Shown: piece after piece, positions 53,345 through 64,000 of the stretch
Position numbering within the stretch: the first letter of the stretch is position 1
How the letters are laid out: each line of letters opens with the position of its first letter
Assembly (NCBI RefSeq): GCF_010667685.1
Contig: NZ_WHZW01000007.1
Location: forward strand, 1-64,000
DNA from: Bifidobacterium aerophilum
GTDB lineage: Bacteria > Actinomycetota > Actinomycetes > Actinomycetales > Bifidobacteriaceae
Direction: 5' to 3'
DNA length: 64,000 bases
Made by a program: the position numbers and the translations under genes
The notes under the pieces: generated by a model
Seen by the model: the letters and a program-made list of their open reading frames with translations, nothing else
What the model was told of the DNA's origin: nothing
The model's database searches: none

Positions 53345-54771
53345 GCCTTGTTCCGCGATGATGCTCCCGGCAACAGCTCCGGCAGCATCATCGCGAACAG
53401 GACGATCGCCAGCACCGCGGTGAGCAGATCGGCGACGGCCTGCGCGGCGATCACGCCGGCATAGCCGAACATGCGCGAGCCGGCGAACAGGGTGACGGCC
53501 AGCAGCAAGCCCTGCCTGCTGATCGACAGGATGAACGCGCCCGTCGCCTTGCCGGCCGATTGGAACGTGCAGGTCGTCACCATCACGATCGCCACGCACA
53601 CCAGACTCAGCAATTGCACACGCAACATGCCGGCGCCGAGCGTGACGATCGTCTCGTCGGCGATGAAGAAGCGCATGAGCACGCGGTCGGCAAGGCTGAG
53701 GACCAGCGTCATGGCCAGTGCGAACAGGCAGAGGAATCCGTACGAGAACCGCATGATCGCGCGCAGGCGCGGCATGTTGCGTGCCCCGTAGTTGTATCCG
53801 ATGAGCGGTTGCGCGCCGAACGCGAAACCGGCGAAGACGAGCACGGCGATCATGACGACCTTGAGCGCGATGCCCATGGCGGCGACCGTGTCCGTGCCGT
53901 AGGGGAGCAGGAACAGGTTGACCATGACGATGCCGACGCTTTGCGTCAGGTTCGTGATGGCCGCGGGGATTCCGATGGCGAGGATGCCCCGGATATCGTG
54001 GGCGTCGAGGGCGAGACGGCGCCCGATGGCGACGCGAGTCGCCGTCACGGATCCCGTAAGGCCCCGAACGGCGGCGTCGGCGCGCACGAGCAGCAGTCTC
54101 GGATCGATCGACAGGTTCGGGCTGCGGCGCAACAGGAACCAGACGAAGTACGCGTCGGTGCAGATGTTCGCGATCACGGTCGCGCCTGCCGATCCCGCGG
54201 CGCCCCAGGCGAATACGTGGACGAACAGCGGATTGAGCGCGATGTTCACCAGCGTGCCCGCCACCGAACCGATCATGGACTGCACTGCGTGGCCCTCGGT
54301 ACGCAGCAGGTTGACGGGCGTCATCGACGCGATGATGAACGGCGAACCGATGATGATCAGCGTATAGAAGTCGGACGCGTGCCGCCACGTGTCGTCGGTC
54401 GCGCCGAGCAACACGAGCATTTGCGCGCGGAATATGAGACCGAACGCGACGATGACCAGTCCCGTGACGATGGCGGCATAGAAGCAGAACACGCTCAGTC
54501 GTTTGCCGTCCTCATAGCGGCGCTGTCCGAACAGCCGCGAGATGACGGATGCGCCGCCGAGGCCGAAGATGTCGCCAAGCGCGATCATCACCGTGAACAC
54601 CGGGGCCGTCAGGGAGACTCCGGCCACCATGCTCGTGTCGCCGGTATGCGCGATGACGTAGGTGTCCACCATGTTGTAGACCAGCGTGACCAGCATGCCG
54701 AGTACGACCGGCATCGCCAGCGAAAAATACGCTTTCGGCACCGGCGCCTTTTCGAACAACGCGTCGTCCAT
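53329..54771 (-). CDS. MATE-family efflux transporter
   Basis: 480 aa with 12 hydrophobic spans, start at the ATG behind GGAAGGAAA. Landmarks: PVVLGMLVTLVYNMVDTYVIA in span 1-2, GGASVISRLFGQ, and the repeat in the second half (GIPAAITNLTQSVGIVMVN, QPLIGYNYGA). It exports cationic drugs or metabolites with Na+ or H+. A basic loop between the halves is longer than usual. Confidence 0.93.
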   Translation of the reverse strand: MDDALFEKAPVPKAYFSLAMPVVLGMLVTLVYNMVDTYVIAHTGDTSMVAGVSLTAPVFTVMIALGDIFGLGGASVISRLFGQRRYEDGKRLSVFCFYAAIVTGLVIVAFGLIFRAQMLVLLGATDDTWRHASDFYTLIIIGSPFIIASMTPVNLLRTEGHAVQSMIGSVAGTLVNIALNPLFVHVFAWGAAGSAGATVIANICTDAYFVWFLLRRSPNLSIDPRLLLVRADAAVRGLTGSVTATRVAIGRRLALDAHDIRGILAIGIPAAITNLTQSVGIVMVNLFLLPYGTDTVAAMGIALKVVMIAVLVFAGFAFGAQPLIGYNYGARNMPRLRAIMRFSYGFLCLFALAMTLVLSLADRVLMRFFIADETIVTLGAGMLRVQLLSLVCVAIVMVTTCTFQSAGKATGAFILSISRQGLLLAVTLFAGSRMFGYAGVIAAQAVADLLTAVLAIVLFAMMLPELLPGASSRNKAQRSR

Positions 54772-54957
54772 CCCAATTTCCTTCCCGGTTCGTGACCTCC
54801 GCTGTGCGTCACGGGCAATATAGCAGTCACAGTGCGGACAACAACACGCCGCAGTCGGCCTGTCACGGAGACTCGCCCAGAATGTAGGACGCGGAAGGCG
54901 CGGGCCGGGCAAGTGGCTTACAGTGACGCATGATCGACCGCACAACAAGGGAGGATC

Positions 54958-57045
<2,088 letters not shown>

Positions 57046-57069
57046 AAGAACGAGGGGAGAACACATATC

Positions 57070-57939
57070 ATGACGAACACAGCAACCACGCCGTCGGGCC
57101 AGCCCCTCGGCATCAGCCACAAGCCGAGCCGTACCGAAGCGATGTTCGATGCGTTCAAGGCCGAGAACAAGCCCGCGTTCATCGGCTATCTGCCGTACGG
57201 ATTCCCGAATCCGGACGTGTCGCTCGACGCGTTGCGCACGATGGTCGAACACGGCGTCGATGCGGTCGAGATCGGTCTTCCGTACTCCGACCCGGTGATG
57301 GACGGGCCGGTCATCCAGGCCGCCAGCCAGATCGCCCTGAATAACGGCGAAAGCATCCACGGCGTGTTCAAGGCCGTCGAAACGGTGGCGAATGCCGGCG
57401 GCGTACCGCTCATCATGAGCTACTGGAACCTCATCTACCATTACGGCGTCGAACGCTTCGCCCGCGACTTCGAGAATGCCGGCGGCGCCGGCCTGATCAC
57501 CCCGGACCTGATCCCGGATGAAGCGGGGGAGTGGATCGAAGCCTCCGACCGTCACGGACTCGACCGCATCTTCCTCGTGTCGCCCGATTCGGCCGACGAA
57601 CGTCTCGCGGTCGTCGCGAAGAACGCACGCGGTTTCGTGTACGCGGCCGCCCGCATGGGCGTGACCGGCGAACGCGCGTCCATCGACGCCTCGCCGGAAA
57701 CGCTGGTCGCCCGCACCCGCAAGGCCGGCGCGAAGAACGTGTGCGTCGGCATCGGCGTATCCACGCCGGAACAGGGAGCGAAGGTCGGTGCGTACGCCGA
57801 CGGCGTGATCGTCGGCTCGGCGCTCGTGCACACGCTGCTGAACGACGACGACCGCACCGCGAAGGATCCGGACGAAGGACTCAAGGATCTCGCGACCAAG
57901 GCCGAATCGCTCGCCGACGGCATCCACAACGCACGGTGA
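57070..57939 (+). CDS. trpA: Tryptophan synthase alpha subunit
   Basis: 289 aa. It splits indole-3-glycerol phosphate and passes indole to TrpB. The catalytic Glu is in VEIGLPYSDPVMDGPVIQ and the Asp in AGLITPDLIPDE; the phosphate loop is VGIGVSTPEQ and VIVGSALV. A 25-residue N-terminal extension precedes the barrel. It is in an operon with trpCB; a GGGGAG lies 9-13 nt before the start. Confidence 0.96.
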   Translation: MTNTATTPSGQPLGISHKPSRTEAMFDAFKAENKPAFIGYLPYGFPNPDVSLDALRTMVEHGVDAVEIGLPYSDPVMDGPVIQAASQIALNNGESIHGVFKAVETVANAGGVPLIMSYWNLIYHYGVERFARDFENAGGAGLITPDLIPDEAGEWIEASDRHGLDRIFLVSPDSADERLAVVAKNARGFVYAAARMGVTGERASIDASPETLVARTRKAGAKNVCVGIGVSTPEQGAKVGAYADGVIVGSALVHTLLNDDDRTAKDPDEGLKDLATKAESLADGIHNAR

Positions 57940-58045
57940 ACCATCCGGTGCGTCGCCCTCGCATACTCACGCAATACAGGGGTGGCGCACCGTACTGCGG
58001 TAGGATGGCAGCGGCAACCATGAGTAGAGAGGCGAGCATCACACG

Positions 58046-58975
58046 ATGAACCTGGCTTATATCCCATCACCGACGTTCTCGTATTTCCAGATCGGACCGG
58101 TGACCATCCGCATGTACGCGATCTGCATCCTGATCGGCATCTGTGCCGCCGTCGCTATCCTGACGAAACGGTGGAAGCGTGTCGGAGGGACCTTCGACCA
58201 GGTGCTCGACACCACGCTGGTCGCCGTGCCATGCGGCCTCGTCGGTGCGCGCCTGTACCACTGCATCACCACGCCCGAACAGTATTTCCCGCCCAGCGGC
58301 AACCTGATCAACATCCTCAAGGTCTGGGAAGGCGGCATGGCCATCTTCGGCGGCATATCCGTCGGTGCTCTGGCCGCGTTCCTGTGGTGCCGTCACAAGC
58401 ATTACCCGTTCGCGCTGCTGGCGGATGCGCTCGCTCCGGGACTCATGGTCGCTCAGGCGATAGGCCGCCTCGGCAACTGGTTCAACCAGGAGCTGTACGG
58501 CAAGCCGACCACCCTGCCGTGGGGCCTCAAGCTCAACGACGCGGACGCGATCGGCAAGACCGAAATCTGCTACGCCGGCCAGGCATGCCCGACCGGCACG
58601 CTGTTCCACCCGACCTTCCTGTATGAGATGATCTGGAATCTCATCGGCGCCGCCATCATCATCTGGCTGGGACACCGGTTGTGGAACGTGCTCAAGGCGG
58701 GACAGCAGTTCGCCATGTACCTCATGTGGTACGGGCTTGGTCGTACCTGGATCGAGATGATCCGCATCAACTACTCGACGATCATCCTCGGCCTGCGCGT
58801 CAACGTGTGGACCGCGATCCTGTGCTTCATCCTCGGCTGCATCCTGTTCGTCGTGCTTTGGCAGGTCGGCGGAAGCTCCGCGGAACTGTCGAAGCGTCTC
58901 ACCGCGGTCACCGCGGACGAACTCGAACGCCAGTCGATCGCCGAACACGGCGCATCCCAGTCGAACAATCGATGA
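58046..58975 (+). CDS. lgt: Prolipoprotein diacylglyceryl transferase
   Basis: 309 aa, membrane enzyme with about seven spans that adds diacylglycerol to the lipobox Cys of prelipoproteins. The Lgt signature GRLGNWFNQELYG, the essential His/Tyr regions (LVGARLYHCITTPEQYF) and FHPTFLYEMIWN are present. Start behind a region with no strong SD (GAGAGGCGAGC). A polar C-terminal tail ends the protein. It follows trpA in the same direction, as in other bifidobacteria. Confidence 0.95.
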   Translation: MNLAYIPSPTFSYFQIGPVTIRMYAICILIGICAAVAILTKRWKRVGGTFDQVLDTTLVAVPCGLVGARLYHCITTPEQYFPPSGNLINILKVWEGGMAIFGGISVGALAAFLWCRHKHYPFALLADALAPGLMVAQAIGRLGNWFNQELYGKPTTLPWGLKLNDADAIGKTEICYAGQACPTGTLFHPTFLYEMIWNLIGAAIIIWLGHRLWNVLKAGQQFAMYLMWYGLGRTWIEMIRINYSTIILGLRVNVWTAILCFILGCILFVVLWQVGGSSAELSKRLTAVTADELERQSIAEHGASQSNNR

Positions 58976-59038
58976 ACAACCGACGCACGGCGCGAACATG
59001 GCGTCGTTCGTCGCTCAGACTCCATAGAATAGGCAACC

Positions 59039-59707
59039 ATGACTACCATTCAAATCGCCCCCAGCATCCTGTCCGCCGACTTCTGCAACCTTGAGCGTGA
59101 CCTCAAGGCCATCTCCAACGCCGACCTCGTCCACGTCGACGTCATGGACCATCACTTCGTGCCGAACCTGACGCTCGGCGAGCCGATCGTCAAGCGCATC
59201 TGCGAGGTCACCGACCTGCCGGTCGACGTGCACCTCATGATCGAGGATCCGGACCGTTGGGCCCCGGAGTACGCCAAGCTCGGCGCCGCATCCGTTTCCT
59301 TCCACATGGGTGCCACCCATGCGCCGGTGCGTCTCGCCCGCCAGCTGCGCGACATGGGCTGCAAGGCCTGCTTCGCCGTTCGTCCCGCCGAACCGGTCGA
59401 GCCGATCTTCGACATCCTCGACGAGTTCGACATGGTGCTCATCATGACCGTCGAGCCCGGTTTCGGAGGCCAGAAGTTCCTCGACAACCAGATGGCCAAG
59501 GTGCGCCGCCTGCGTGACGAGATCACCCGTCGCGGACTTGCGACCAAGATCCAGGTGGACGGCGGCGTGAGCCCGAAGACCGCCCACATCGTCGCCGAGG
59601 CGGGTGCCGACGTGCTGGTGGCCGGTTCCGCCGTATACGGTGCCGAAAGCCCCGCGCAGGCCATCGACGACATTCGAGACAAGGCTCAGGCCGCGTTCCG
59701 CGCCTGA
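59039..59707 (+). CDS. rpe: Ribulose-phosphate 3-epimerase
   Basis: 222 aa. It interconverts ribulose 5-phosphate and xylulose 5-phosphate, the latter being the substrate of phosphoketolase in the bifid shunt. [52 protein letters not shown] and [10 protein letters not shown] carry the metal-binding His/Asp residues and the catalytic Asp pair. Confidence 0.97.
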   Translation: MTTIQIAPSILSADFCNLERDLKAISNADLVHVDVMDHHFVPNLTLGEPIVKRICEVTDLPVDVHLMIEDPDRWAPEYAKLGAASVSFHMGATHAPVRLARQLRDMGCKACFAVRPAEPVEPIFDILDEFDMVLIMTVEPGFGGQKFLDNQMAKVRRLRDEITRRGLATKIQVDGGVSPKTAHIVAEAGADVLVAGSAVYGAESPAQAIDDIRDKAQAAFRA

Positions 59708-59737
59708 TCTTCAAAGAAAAGGAAGACACGCCCCATC

Positions 59738-60001
59738 ATGAAGACTTTCGAATCGCTGTTCGCCGAGCTGAGCGAGAAGGCTGCCGCCAAGCAGGCCGGT
59801 TCCCTGACCGTCGACGAGCTCGCCAAGGGTACGCACTTCATCGGCAAGAAGATCGTCGAAGAGGCAGGCGAGACCTGGATCGCCGCCGAATACGAAGGCG
59901 CGGAACGCACCGCCGAGGAAATGAGCCAGCTGATCTACCATCTGCAGGTCATGATGATCGACCGCGGCATCACGCTCGAGGACATCTACAAGAACCTGTA
60001 A
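59738..60001 (+). CDS. hisE: Phosphoribosyl-ATP pyrophosphatase
   Basis: 87 aa, all-helical MazG-like fold. It removes pyrophosphate from phosphoribosyl-ATP, step two of histidine synthesis. [30 protein letters not shown] (the Glu-rich metal site) and [14 protein letters not shown] are conserved. It precedes hisG, the enzyme for the first step. Confidence 0.95.
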   Translation: MKTFESLFAELSEKAAAKQAGSLTVDELAKGTHFIGKKIVEEAGETWIAAEYEGAERTAEEMSQLIYHLQVMMIDRGITLEDIYKNL

Positions 60002-60097
60002 GACGACGACCATTGCCGGGTTGCCGCACGAGCAAACGGGATTCCCGTTTTCGATAAGGCGACCCGGCCCATCCGGTCCACTAGGGGAGGAAACCAT

Positions 60098-60949
60098 ATG
60101 CTACGCATCGCTGTGCCCAACAAAGGCATGCTGTCCGAGCCCGCATGGAACATGCTGGCCGAAGCCGGATACCGTTTGCGTTCCAATCCGCGTCAGCTTG
60201 TCGTCGAAGATCCGGACAACGGCATCGAACTGTTCTACCTGCGTCCGCTCGACATCGCCGTGTACGTCGGCCGCGGCACCATCGACGTCGGCATCACCGG
60301 CCATGATCTGCTGCTTAACTCCGGCACGGAGGCGAAGGAGCACATGAAGCTTGGCTTCGGCGCATCCACGTTCCGTTTCGCCGCTCCGAACGAATCCCCG
60401 ATCAGCACGCTCGAGGACATTCAGGGCAAACGCGTAGCGACCTCCTTCGACAAGCTCGTGCACGACTATCTGACCGCTCACGGCATCGAAGCCGAAACCA
60501 TCCATCTGGACGGCGCGGTCGAATCGTCAGTGCAACTCGGCGTCGCCGACCTGATCGCCGACGTGGTGTCCACGGGCACGACGCTGCGCAATGCCGGTCT
60601 GCGCATCTTCGCCGATCCGATCCTGCATTCGGAGGCCGTGCTGATCCGGTCCCCGCGCCTGGACGAGCAGGACGAACGGCTCATCAAGTTCTCCCGTCGC
60701 CTGCAGGGCGTGCTTACCGCACAGCGTTACGTGCTCATGGACTATGACATCCCCGTGTCCAAGGTCGCCGCCGCCGTGGCCGTGACCCCCGGATTCGAAA
60801 GCCCGACGATCTCCCCGCTGCACGACAAGCAGTGGAACGCCGTTCGAGTCATGGTGCCCAAGGCGAAGGTCAACCAGCTCATGGATCAGCTGTACGAGGT
60901 CGGGGCGCGCGGCATCATCGTGACGGCGTTGCAGGCGTCGAGAATGTAG
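60098..60949 (+). CDS. hisG: ATP phosphoribosyltransferase
   Basis: 283 aa, long-form HisG with C-terminal regulatory domain (about 210-283, ending [30 protein letters not shown]). It joins ATP and PRPP in the first, histidine-inhibited step. [14 protein letters not shown] at the start and the PRPP loop [20 protein letters not shown] form ([15 protein letters not shown]) are seen. RBS TAGGGGAGG. The hisE-hisG order fits co-regulation. Confidence 0.96.
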   Translation: MLRIAVPNKGMLSEPAWNMLAEAGYRLRSNPRQLVVEDPDNGIELFYLRPLDIAVYVGRGTIDVGITGHDLLLNSGTEAKEHMKLGFGASTFRFAAPNESPISTLEDIQGKRVATSFDKLVHDYLTAHGIEAETIHLDGAVESSVQLGVADLIADVVSTGTTLRNAGLRIFADPILHSEAVLIRSPRLDEQDERLIKFSRRLQGVLTAQRYVLMDYDIPVSKVAAAVAVTPGFESPTISPLHDKQWNAVRVMVPKAKVNQLMDQLYEVGARGIIVTALQASRM

Positions 60950-60961
60950 TCCGCCGAGCGC

Positions 60962-61627
60962 ATGATCGATCTCAAACAGAAGTTCAGCAAGAAGTACAGT
61001 CCGGAACCGCGGGACATCTATGTCACGGTGCCGAACCTGATCAGTCTGCTGCGCATCATTTCCATCCCGATCATCTCCGGGCTGGTGTCGCAGCACCACA
61101 TGATCGAGGCGTTGGCGGTGTTGGCATTGTCCGCGGTTTCGGACGGCGTCGACGGCATCCTCGCACGGCTGCTCGATCAGGTCAGCAAGGTCGGGCAGAT
61201 ACTCGACCCGATCGCCGACCGGCTGCTCATCCTATGCAGCGTGCTCGCGCTCGGCATTGCCGGCATCATCCCGTGGTGGATGATCATCATCGTAGGTCTT
61301 CGCGATCTGCTCATGGGCATCGAGGTGCTCTGGCTCGCACAGCATGACTACGGCCCCCTGCCGGTGAATTTCGTCGGCAAGTCCGGCACTGCAATGCTCA
61401 TGATCTCGATCACCGCGCTGATCTTCTGCGACATCTGGACCAATCCCATGGTCGACCTGCTGCATCTGGCCGCGTTGGCGGCAGGCATCTGGGGCGTGGG
61501 GCTGTATTGGCTCGCCGGATACATCTACCTGCGCCAGGGCTTCGGGCTGATCCGTGCGGATCGGCATCTCGATGCGGGAACCGTACGGATGACGGACGCC
61601 GAGAAGACCGGTACAAAGGCCGCCTGA
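60962..61627 (+). CDS. pgsA: CDP-alcohol phosphatidyltransferase (PgsA-like)
   Basis: 221 aa with five or six membrane spans. The CDP-OH signature is complete: SDGVDGILAR ... GQILDPIADR (DGx2AR x8 Gx3Dx3D). PNLISLLRIISIPI starts the domain. It is probably phosphatidylglycerophosphate synthase or a close relative; the substrate cannot be told from the signature. It lies 12 nt after hisG and begins the run into the DUF881 genes, an arrangement common in actinobacteria. Confidence 0.88.
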   Translation: MIDLKQKFSKKYSPEPRDIYVTVPNLISLLRIISIPIISGLVSQHHMIEALAVLALSAVSDGVDGILARLLDQVSKVGQILDPIADRLLILCSVLALGIAGIIPWWMIIIVGLRDLLMGIEVLWLAQHDYGPLPVNFVGKSGTAMLMISITALIFCDIWTNPMVDLLHLAALAAGIWGVGLYWLAGYIYLRQGFGLIRADRHLDAGTVRMTDAEKTGTKAA

Positions 61628-61630
61628 CCC

Positions 61631-62647
61631 ATGTCCGAACCGATGCGTGCGCAGGAGCCGGCGGACCTCGTCGGCCAGGTGGTTCCCGACTCGTTTCCCG
61701 TGCCGGAGGAGACGGCGTCGGTGCACAGACGCGCGGTCTTTTCCGCCTCCATCGCCGGCATCGACGCGCATCATGCGGCGCTGCCATCCGATATCGGTCA
61801 GGCATCCCGTCGCCATCGTCGCAAGGCGCATGACAGTTCCCTGCAGCTGCTCGACGATCTGACCAACCGTCCGATGGATCCGCTGTTCTCCGATTCCCGT
61901 CTCGCCACGCAACGTAACATACCGGCATGGGAACGGTGGCTGACCCGCGTCATCGTGTTTCTCATCTGCGTCGCCGTGGGCTTCTGCAGCAGCCTGTTCG
62001 TCCAGCAGCTCCATACCGACCCGCGCAAGGAAGTGCGCCAGAACTGGGCAAACGAACTGGAGGGGCTCAACGGCGAGGTCGACAAGCTCAATACCGAGGT
62101 TTCCGAATTGCAAAGCCAGGTCACCGCCAAGTCCAAGCAGTCGGGAGACGGTTCCCAAAGCGATACGCTGATCCAGGACGAACTGGTCAACGGGCTGTCG
62201 AAGGTGAAAGGGGAAGGCGTCACGCTCACGATCGCCAATCCCATCGCCGCGGACGATTCGTCCGCTGACGGCACCTATCACCGCGATACCACGACCACGC
62301 AGATCCGTTTGGTGTCCGACACCGATCTTCAGCTGTTCGTCTCGCTTCTATGGCAATCGGGTGCCGAGGCGATCGCCGTGAACGGATATCGCATCGGCGT
62401 GCAGACCTCCATCCGCACCGCAGGACAGACGATCATGGTGGGGGTCAACCCCGTGCAGAGCCCTTATCGGATCGAGGCGATAGGGGACAGGGATGCATTG
62501 GCCACGGCAGTGGGGTCCGAACGGCAGCCGGCATTGTATTCCTCGCTCGCCAATGCGGGCATCTACCCGCAGGTTTCGAAATCCAGATCGCTTACACTGG
62601 AAGCGGCGGCATTGGGCAATCTTTCCTACACGAGAAAGGACGAATGA
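61631..62647 (+). CDS. DUF881 family membrane-anchored protein
   Basis: 338 aa. A polar 100-residue N-terminus, one span (about 106-128), a coiled coil (VRQNWANELEGLNGEVDKLN, on to 175) and the DUF881 domain with KGEGVTLTIANP and GAEAIAVNGYRI. It is related to the second DUF881 protein at 62,985. Such proteins are found beside sbp and FHA genes near cell-division or envelope functions in Gram-positives; the exact role is not known. It begins 3 nt after pgsA's stop. Confidence 0.9.
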   Translation: MSEPMRAQEPADLVGQVVPDSFPVPEETASVHRRAVFSASIAGIDAHHAALPSDIGQASRRHRRKAHDSSLQLLDDLTNRPMDPLFSDSRLATQRNIPAWERWLTRVIVFLICVAVGFCSSLFVQQLHTDPRKEVRQNWANELEGLNGEVDKLNTEVSELQSQVTAKSKQSGDGSQSDTLIQDELVNGLSKVKGEGVTLTIANPIAADDSSADGTYHRDTTTTQIRLVSDTDLQLFVSLLWQSGAEAIAVNGYRIGVQTSIRTAGQTIMVGVNPVQSPYRIEAIGDRDALATAVGSERQPALYSSLANAGIYPQVSKSRSLTLEAAALGNLSYTRKDE

Positions 62648-62648
62648 G

Positions 62649-62981
62649 ATGGCTGCGGTGTTGGGATTGATCATCGGCATAGTCGTCGGATTGTTCGTCA
62701 AACCGGCCATTCCCGTGATATTGCAGCCATATCTGCCGATCATGGTGGTCGCGGCTCTTGACGCGCTGCTCGGCGCCGCACGAGCGTATTTCGAACGCAG
62801 CTTCTCCGACAAGGTGTTCGTGATCTCGTTCATTTCCAACGTCGTCACCGCAACGCTGCTCGTGTTTCTCGGCAACCAGCTCGGCGTCGGATCCCAGTTG
62901 CAGACCGCCGTCATCGTCGTGCTCGGCATCCGCATCTTCTCGAACGTGTCGGCGATCCGCCGGTTCATCTTCAAGGGCTGA
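62649..62981 (+). CDS. sbp: Small basic protein Sbp (DUF1290)
   Basis: 110 aa with three membrane spans and the DUF1290 sequence PYLPIMVVAALDALLGAARA. It sits between two DUF881 genes, its usual place. GAAAGGACG precedes the start. Function unknown, though the B. subtilis homologue is in the ftsA-ftsZ region, pointing to cell division. Confidence 0.93.
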   Translation: MAAVLGLIIGIVVGLFVKPAIPVILQPYLPIMVVAALDALLGAARAYFERSFSDKVFVISFISNVVTATLLVFLGNQLGVGSQLQTAVIVVLGIRIFSNVSAIRRFIFKG

Positions 62982-62984
62982 TCC

Positions 62985-63821
62985 ATGGCACGGCGTAAAC
63001 GGCAGTCCCAGGACATCCTCACCAAGCTGCACGTCCAGCATGCGATGGACAAGGCCAACGACCACACCGAAACCGGCTCGTTCCCGATGGTGCGCAAACG
63101 CGGTCGATCCGGACGACGTTCGCTTAAGGCGAACGCGACACGTATGCGTCTGCTGACCAGCGTGCTGATCGCCGTCATGTGCGCGCTGCTGTCGTTCGCA
63201 TACATGATCCAGATCAACAATACGAAGTCCACGTACGAGACCATGAGCGAGGACGAGCTGGTCCGCCTGATCAACGAGACCAGCAATCAGGTGCAGAGCC
63301 TCGAACAACGCAAAAGCGAGCTGTCCAGTCAGCTTGACTCGCTCAAGGCCACGGCCGACAAGCAGGCGGCCGCCCAGAAGATCGCCAAGCAGAACGAGGA
63401 GACGAACGGCATCCTGTCCGGCAGACTGCCGGCCAAGGGAGAAGGCGTGACCATACGCATCACCAAGGGCACCAAATCCGACGTGGACGCGTCCACCATG
63501 TTCACGCTGCTTGAGGAACTGCGCAATGCGGGAGCCGAAGTGATCGCGGTCAATTCGGTCCGTGTGGTCACCTCCACCTATATCGCGCAGTCCGAGGACG
63601 GCGGCCTGATCTGCGACGGCACGGCGCTGGAGACCCCGTATGTGGTCAAGGCCATCGGGGATCCGCAGGCGCTGGCGAATGCGGTCAACATCGCCGGGGG
63701 CGTCGGATCCCGACTCAAGGTCAAATACGGTTCGACCGTCACCGTCGTCACCGAAGACGAGGTAAAAATCGATGAGACGCGTGCGGCACGGCAATATCGG
63801 TACGCAACGCCAGTCGAATAG
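62985..63821 (+). CDS. DUF881 family protein, second copy
   Basis: 278 aa. A basic N-terminal part (Arg/Lys-rich), one span (about 55-75), a coiled coil (about 85-135) and the DUF881 domain (KGEGVTIRITKG, GAEVIAVNSVRV, IGDPQALANAV). Same architecture as the 61,631 product, so the pair arose by duplication. It starts 3 nt after sbp. Confidence 0.9.
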   Translation: MARRKRQSQDILTKLHVQHAMDKANDHTETGSFPMVRKRGRSGRRSLKANATRMRLLTSVLIAVMCALLSFAYMIQINNTKSTYETMSEDELVRLINETSNQVQSLEQRKSELSSQLDSLKATADKQAAAQKIAKQNEETNGILSGRLPAKGEGVTIRITKGTKSDVDASTMFTLLEELRNAGAEVIAVNSVRVVTSTYIAQSEDGGLICDGTALETPYVVKAIGDPQALANAVNIAGGVGSRLKVKYGSTVTVVTEDEVKIDETRAARQYRYATPVE

Positions 63822-63825
63822 TAGG

Positions 63826-63831
63826 TACAAT
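63826..63831 (+). promoter_or_regulatory. Likely -10 box of a leaderless FHA gene promoter
   Basis: TACAAT ends 8 nt before the ATG at 63,840 and no SD is present, so transcription would start at or next to the start codon. No clear -35 box. Confidence 0.45.
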
Positions 63832-63839
63832 TAAGAGCT

Positions 63840-64000
63840 ATGACTAATCCGATTCCCACCGCGGGCGAAACGACCATCATCGGTCTGCCCGCCATCACCA
63901 TTCCGATCACGACCACCGGAGACCGTCCGCTGACGCAGGAGGATCTCGATACGATCGCGCGTCTGTCCGACGGCACCGCATTGCTGATTTCGACGCGAGG
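63840..64000 (+). CDS. FHA-domain-type protein, 3' end outside window
   Basis: The first 53 codons are present. A Thr/Pro/Ile-rich N-terminus with a TT-containing segment precedes DGTALLISTRG, which looks like the first strand of an FHA phosphothreonine-binding domain. In actinobacteria a GarA-like FHA protein follows the DUF881-sbp-DUF881 genes, which supports this reading. The assignment depends on that context because the domain is cut. Confidence 0.6.
   Translation, partial: MTNPIPTAGETTIIGLPAITIPITTTGDRPLTQEDLDTIARLSDGTALLISTR

Noticed and set aside
54780..54957. Trp leader peptide or attenuator before trpCB
   Set aside because: No short frame with Trp codons and no competing hairpins could be found in the 180-bp gap.

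Overview
The window is high-GC actinobacterial DNA, and gene content and order point to Bifidobacterium: a trpC-trpB fusion gene, the uvrC-aroE-rapZ-whiA-pgk-tpiA-secG run, an LDH-family gene followed by a HAD phosphatase, and a DUF881-sbp-DUF881-FHA block. The genus is inferred from content; no species is claimed.

Left part (1-11,115): the right end of a prophage. Leftward head genes run from small terminase through large terminase, portal and a MuF protein fused to an ADP-ribosyltransferase domain, and reach a scaffold gene cut by the window edge. Next come a divergent control region with a palindromic operator, small membrane-peptide genes, an excisionase-like protein, three odd tRNA-like sequences, and two divergent blocks of small phage genes. 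The element ends at tRNA-Pro(GGG). A 49-bp piece of that tRNA is repeated 210 bp further on, and clustered TCGTGTCT boxes lie on both sides of the tRNA. This looks like an attachment site that has taken more than one integration. No integrase lies in the window.

Middle (11,116-30,147): a gene-poor stretch, a YbaK/ProX-like deacylase and a TetR regulator, then core genes: uvrA (with a LexA-type box), uvrC, aroE, rapZ, whiA, pgk, tpiA, secG, the LDH-family/HAD pair, hisF, hisI and trpE. These serve DNA repair, glycolysis, secretion, and histidine and aromatic amino-acid synthesis.

Accessory block (30,148-54,771): acetyltransferases (one frameshifted), an MFS and a MATE transporter, a DsbA-like protein, SdpI-like and other membrane proteins, a NarL-type two-component system, a SRAP protein, a histidine-kinase remnant, nicotinamidase, endonuclease IV, and a very large VOC-primase-helicase-PLD gene broken at an A6 tract. 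Several genes between 37.8 and 40.6 kb share an upstream sequence element, and one is represented by a relic 5' end.

Right part (54,958-64,000): core genes again: trpCB, trpA, lgt, rpe, hisE, hisG, a CDP-alcohol phosphatidyltransferase, DUF881-sbp-DUF881, and the start of an FHA-type gene that runs off the window.
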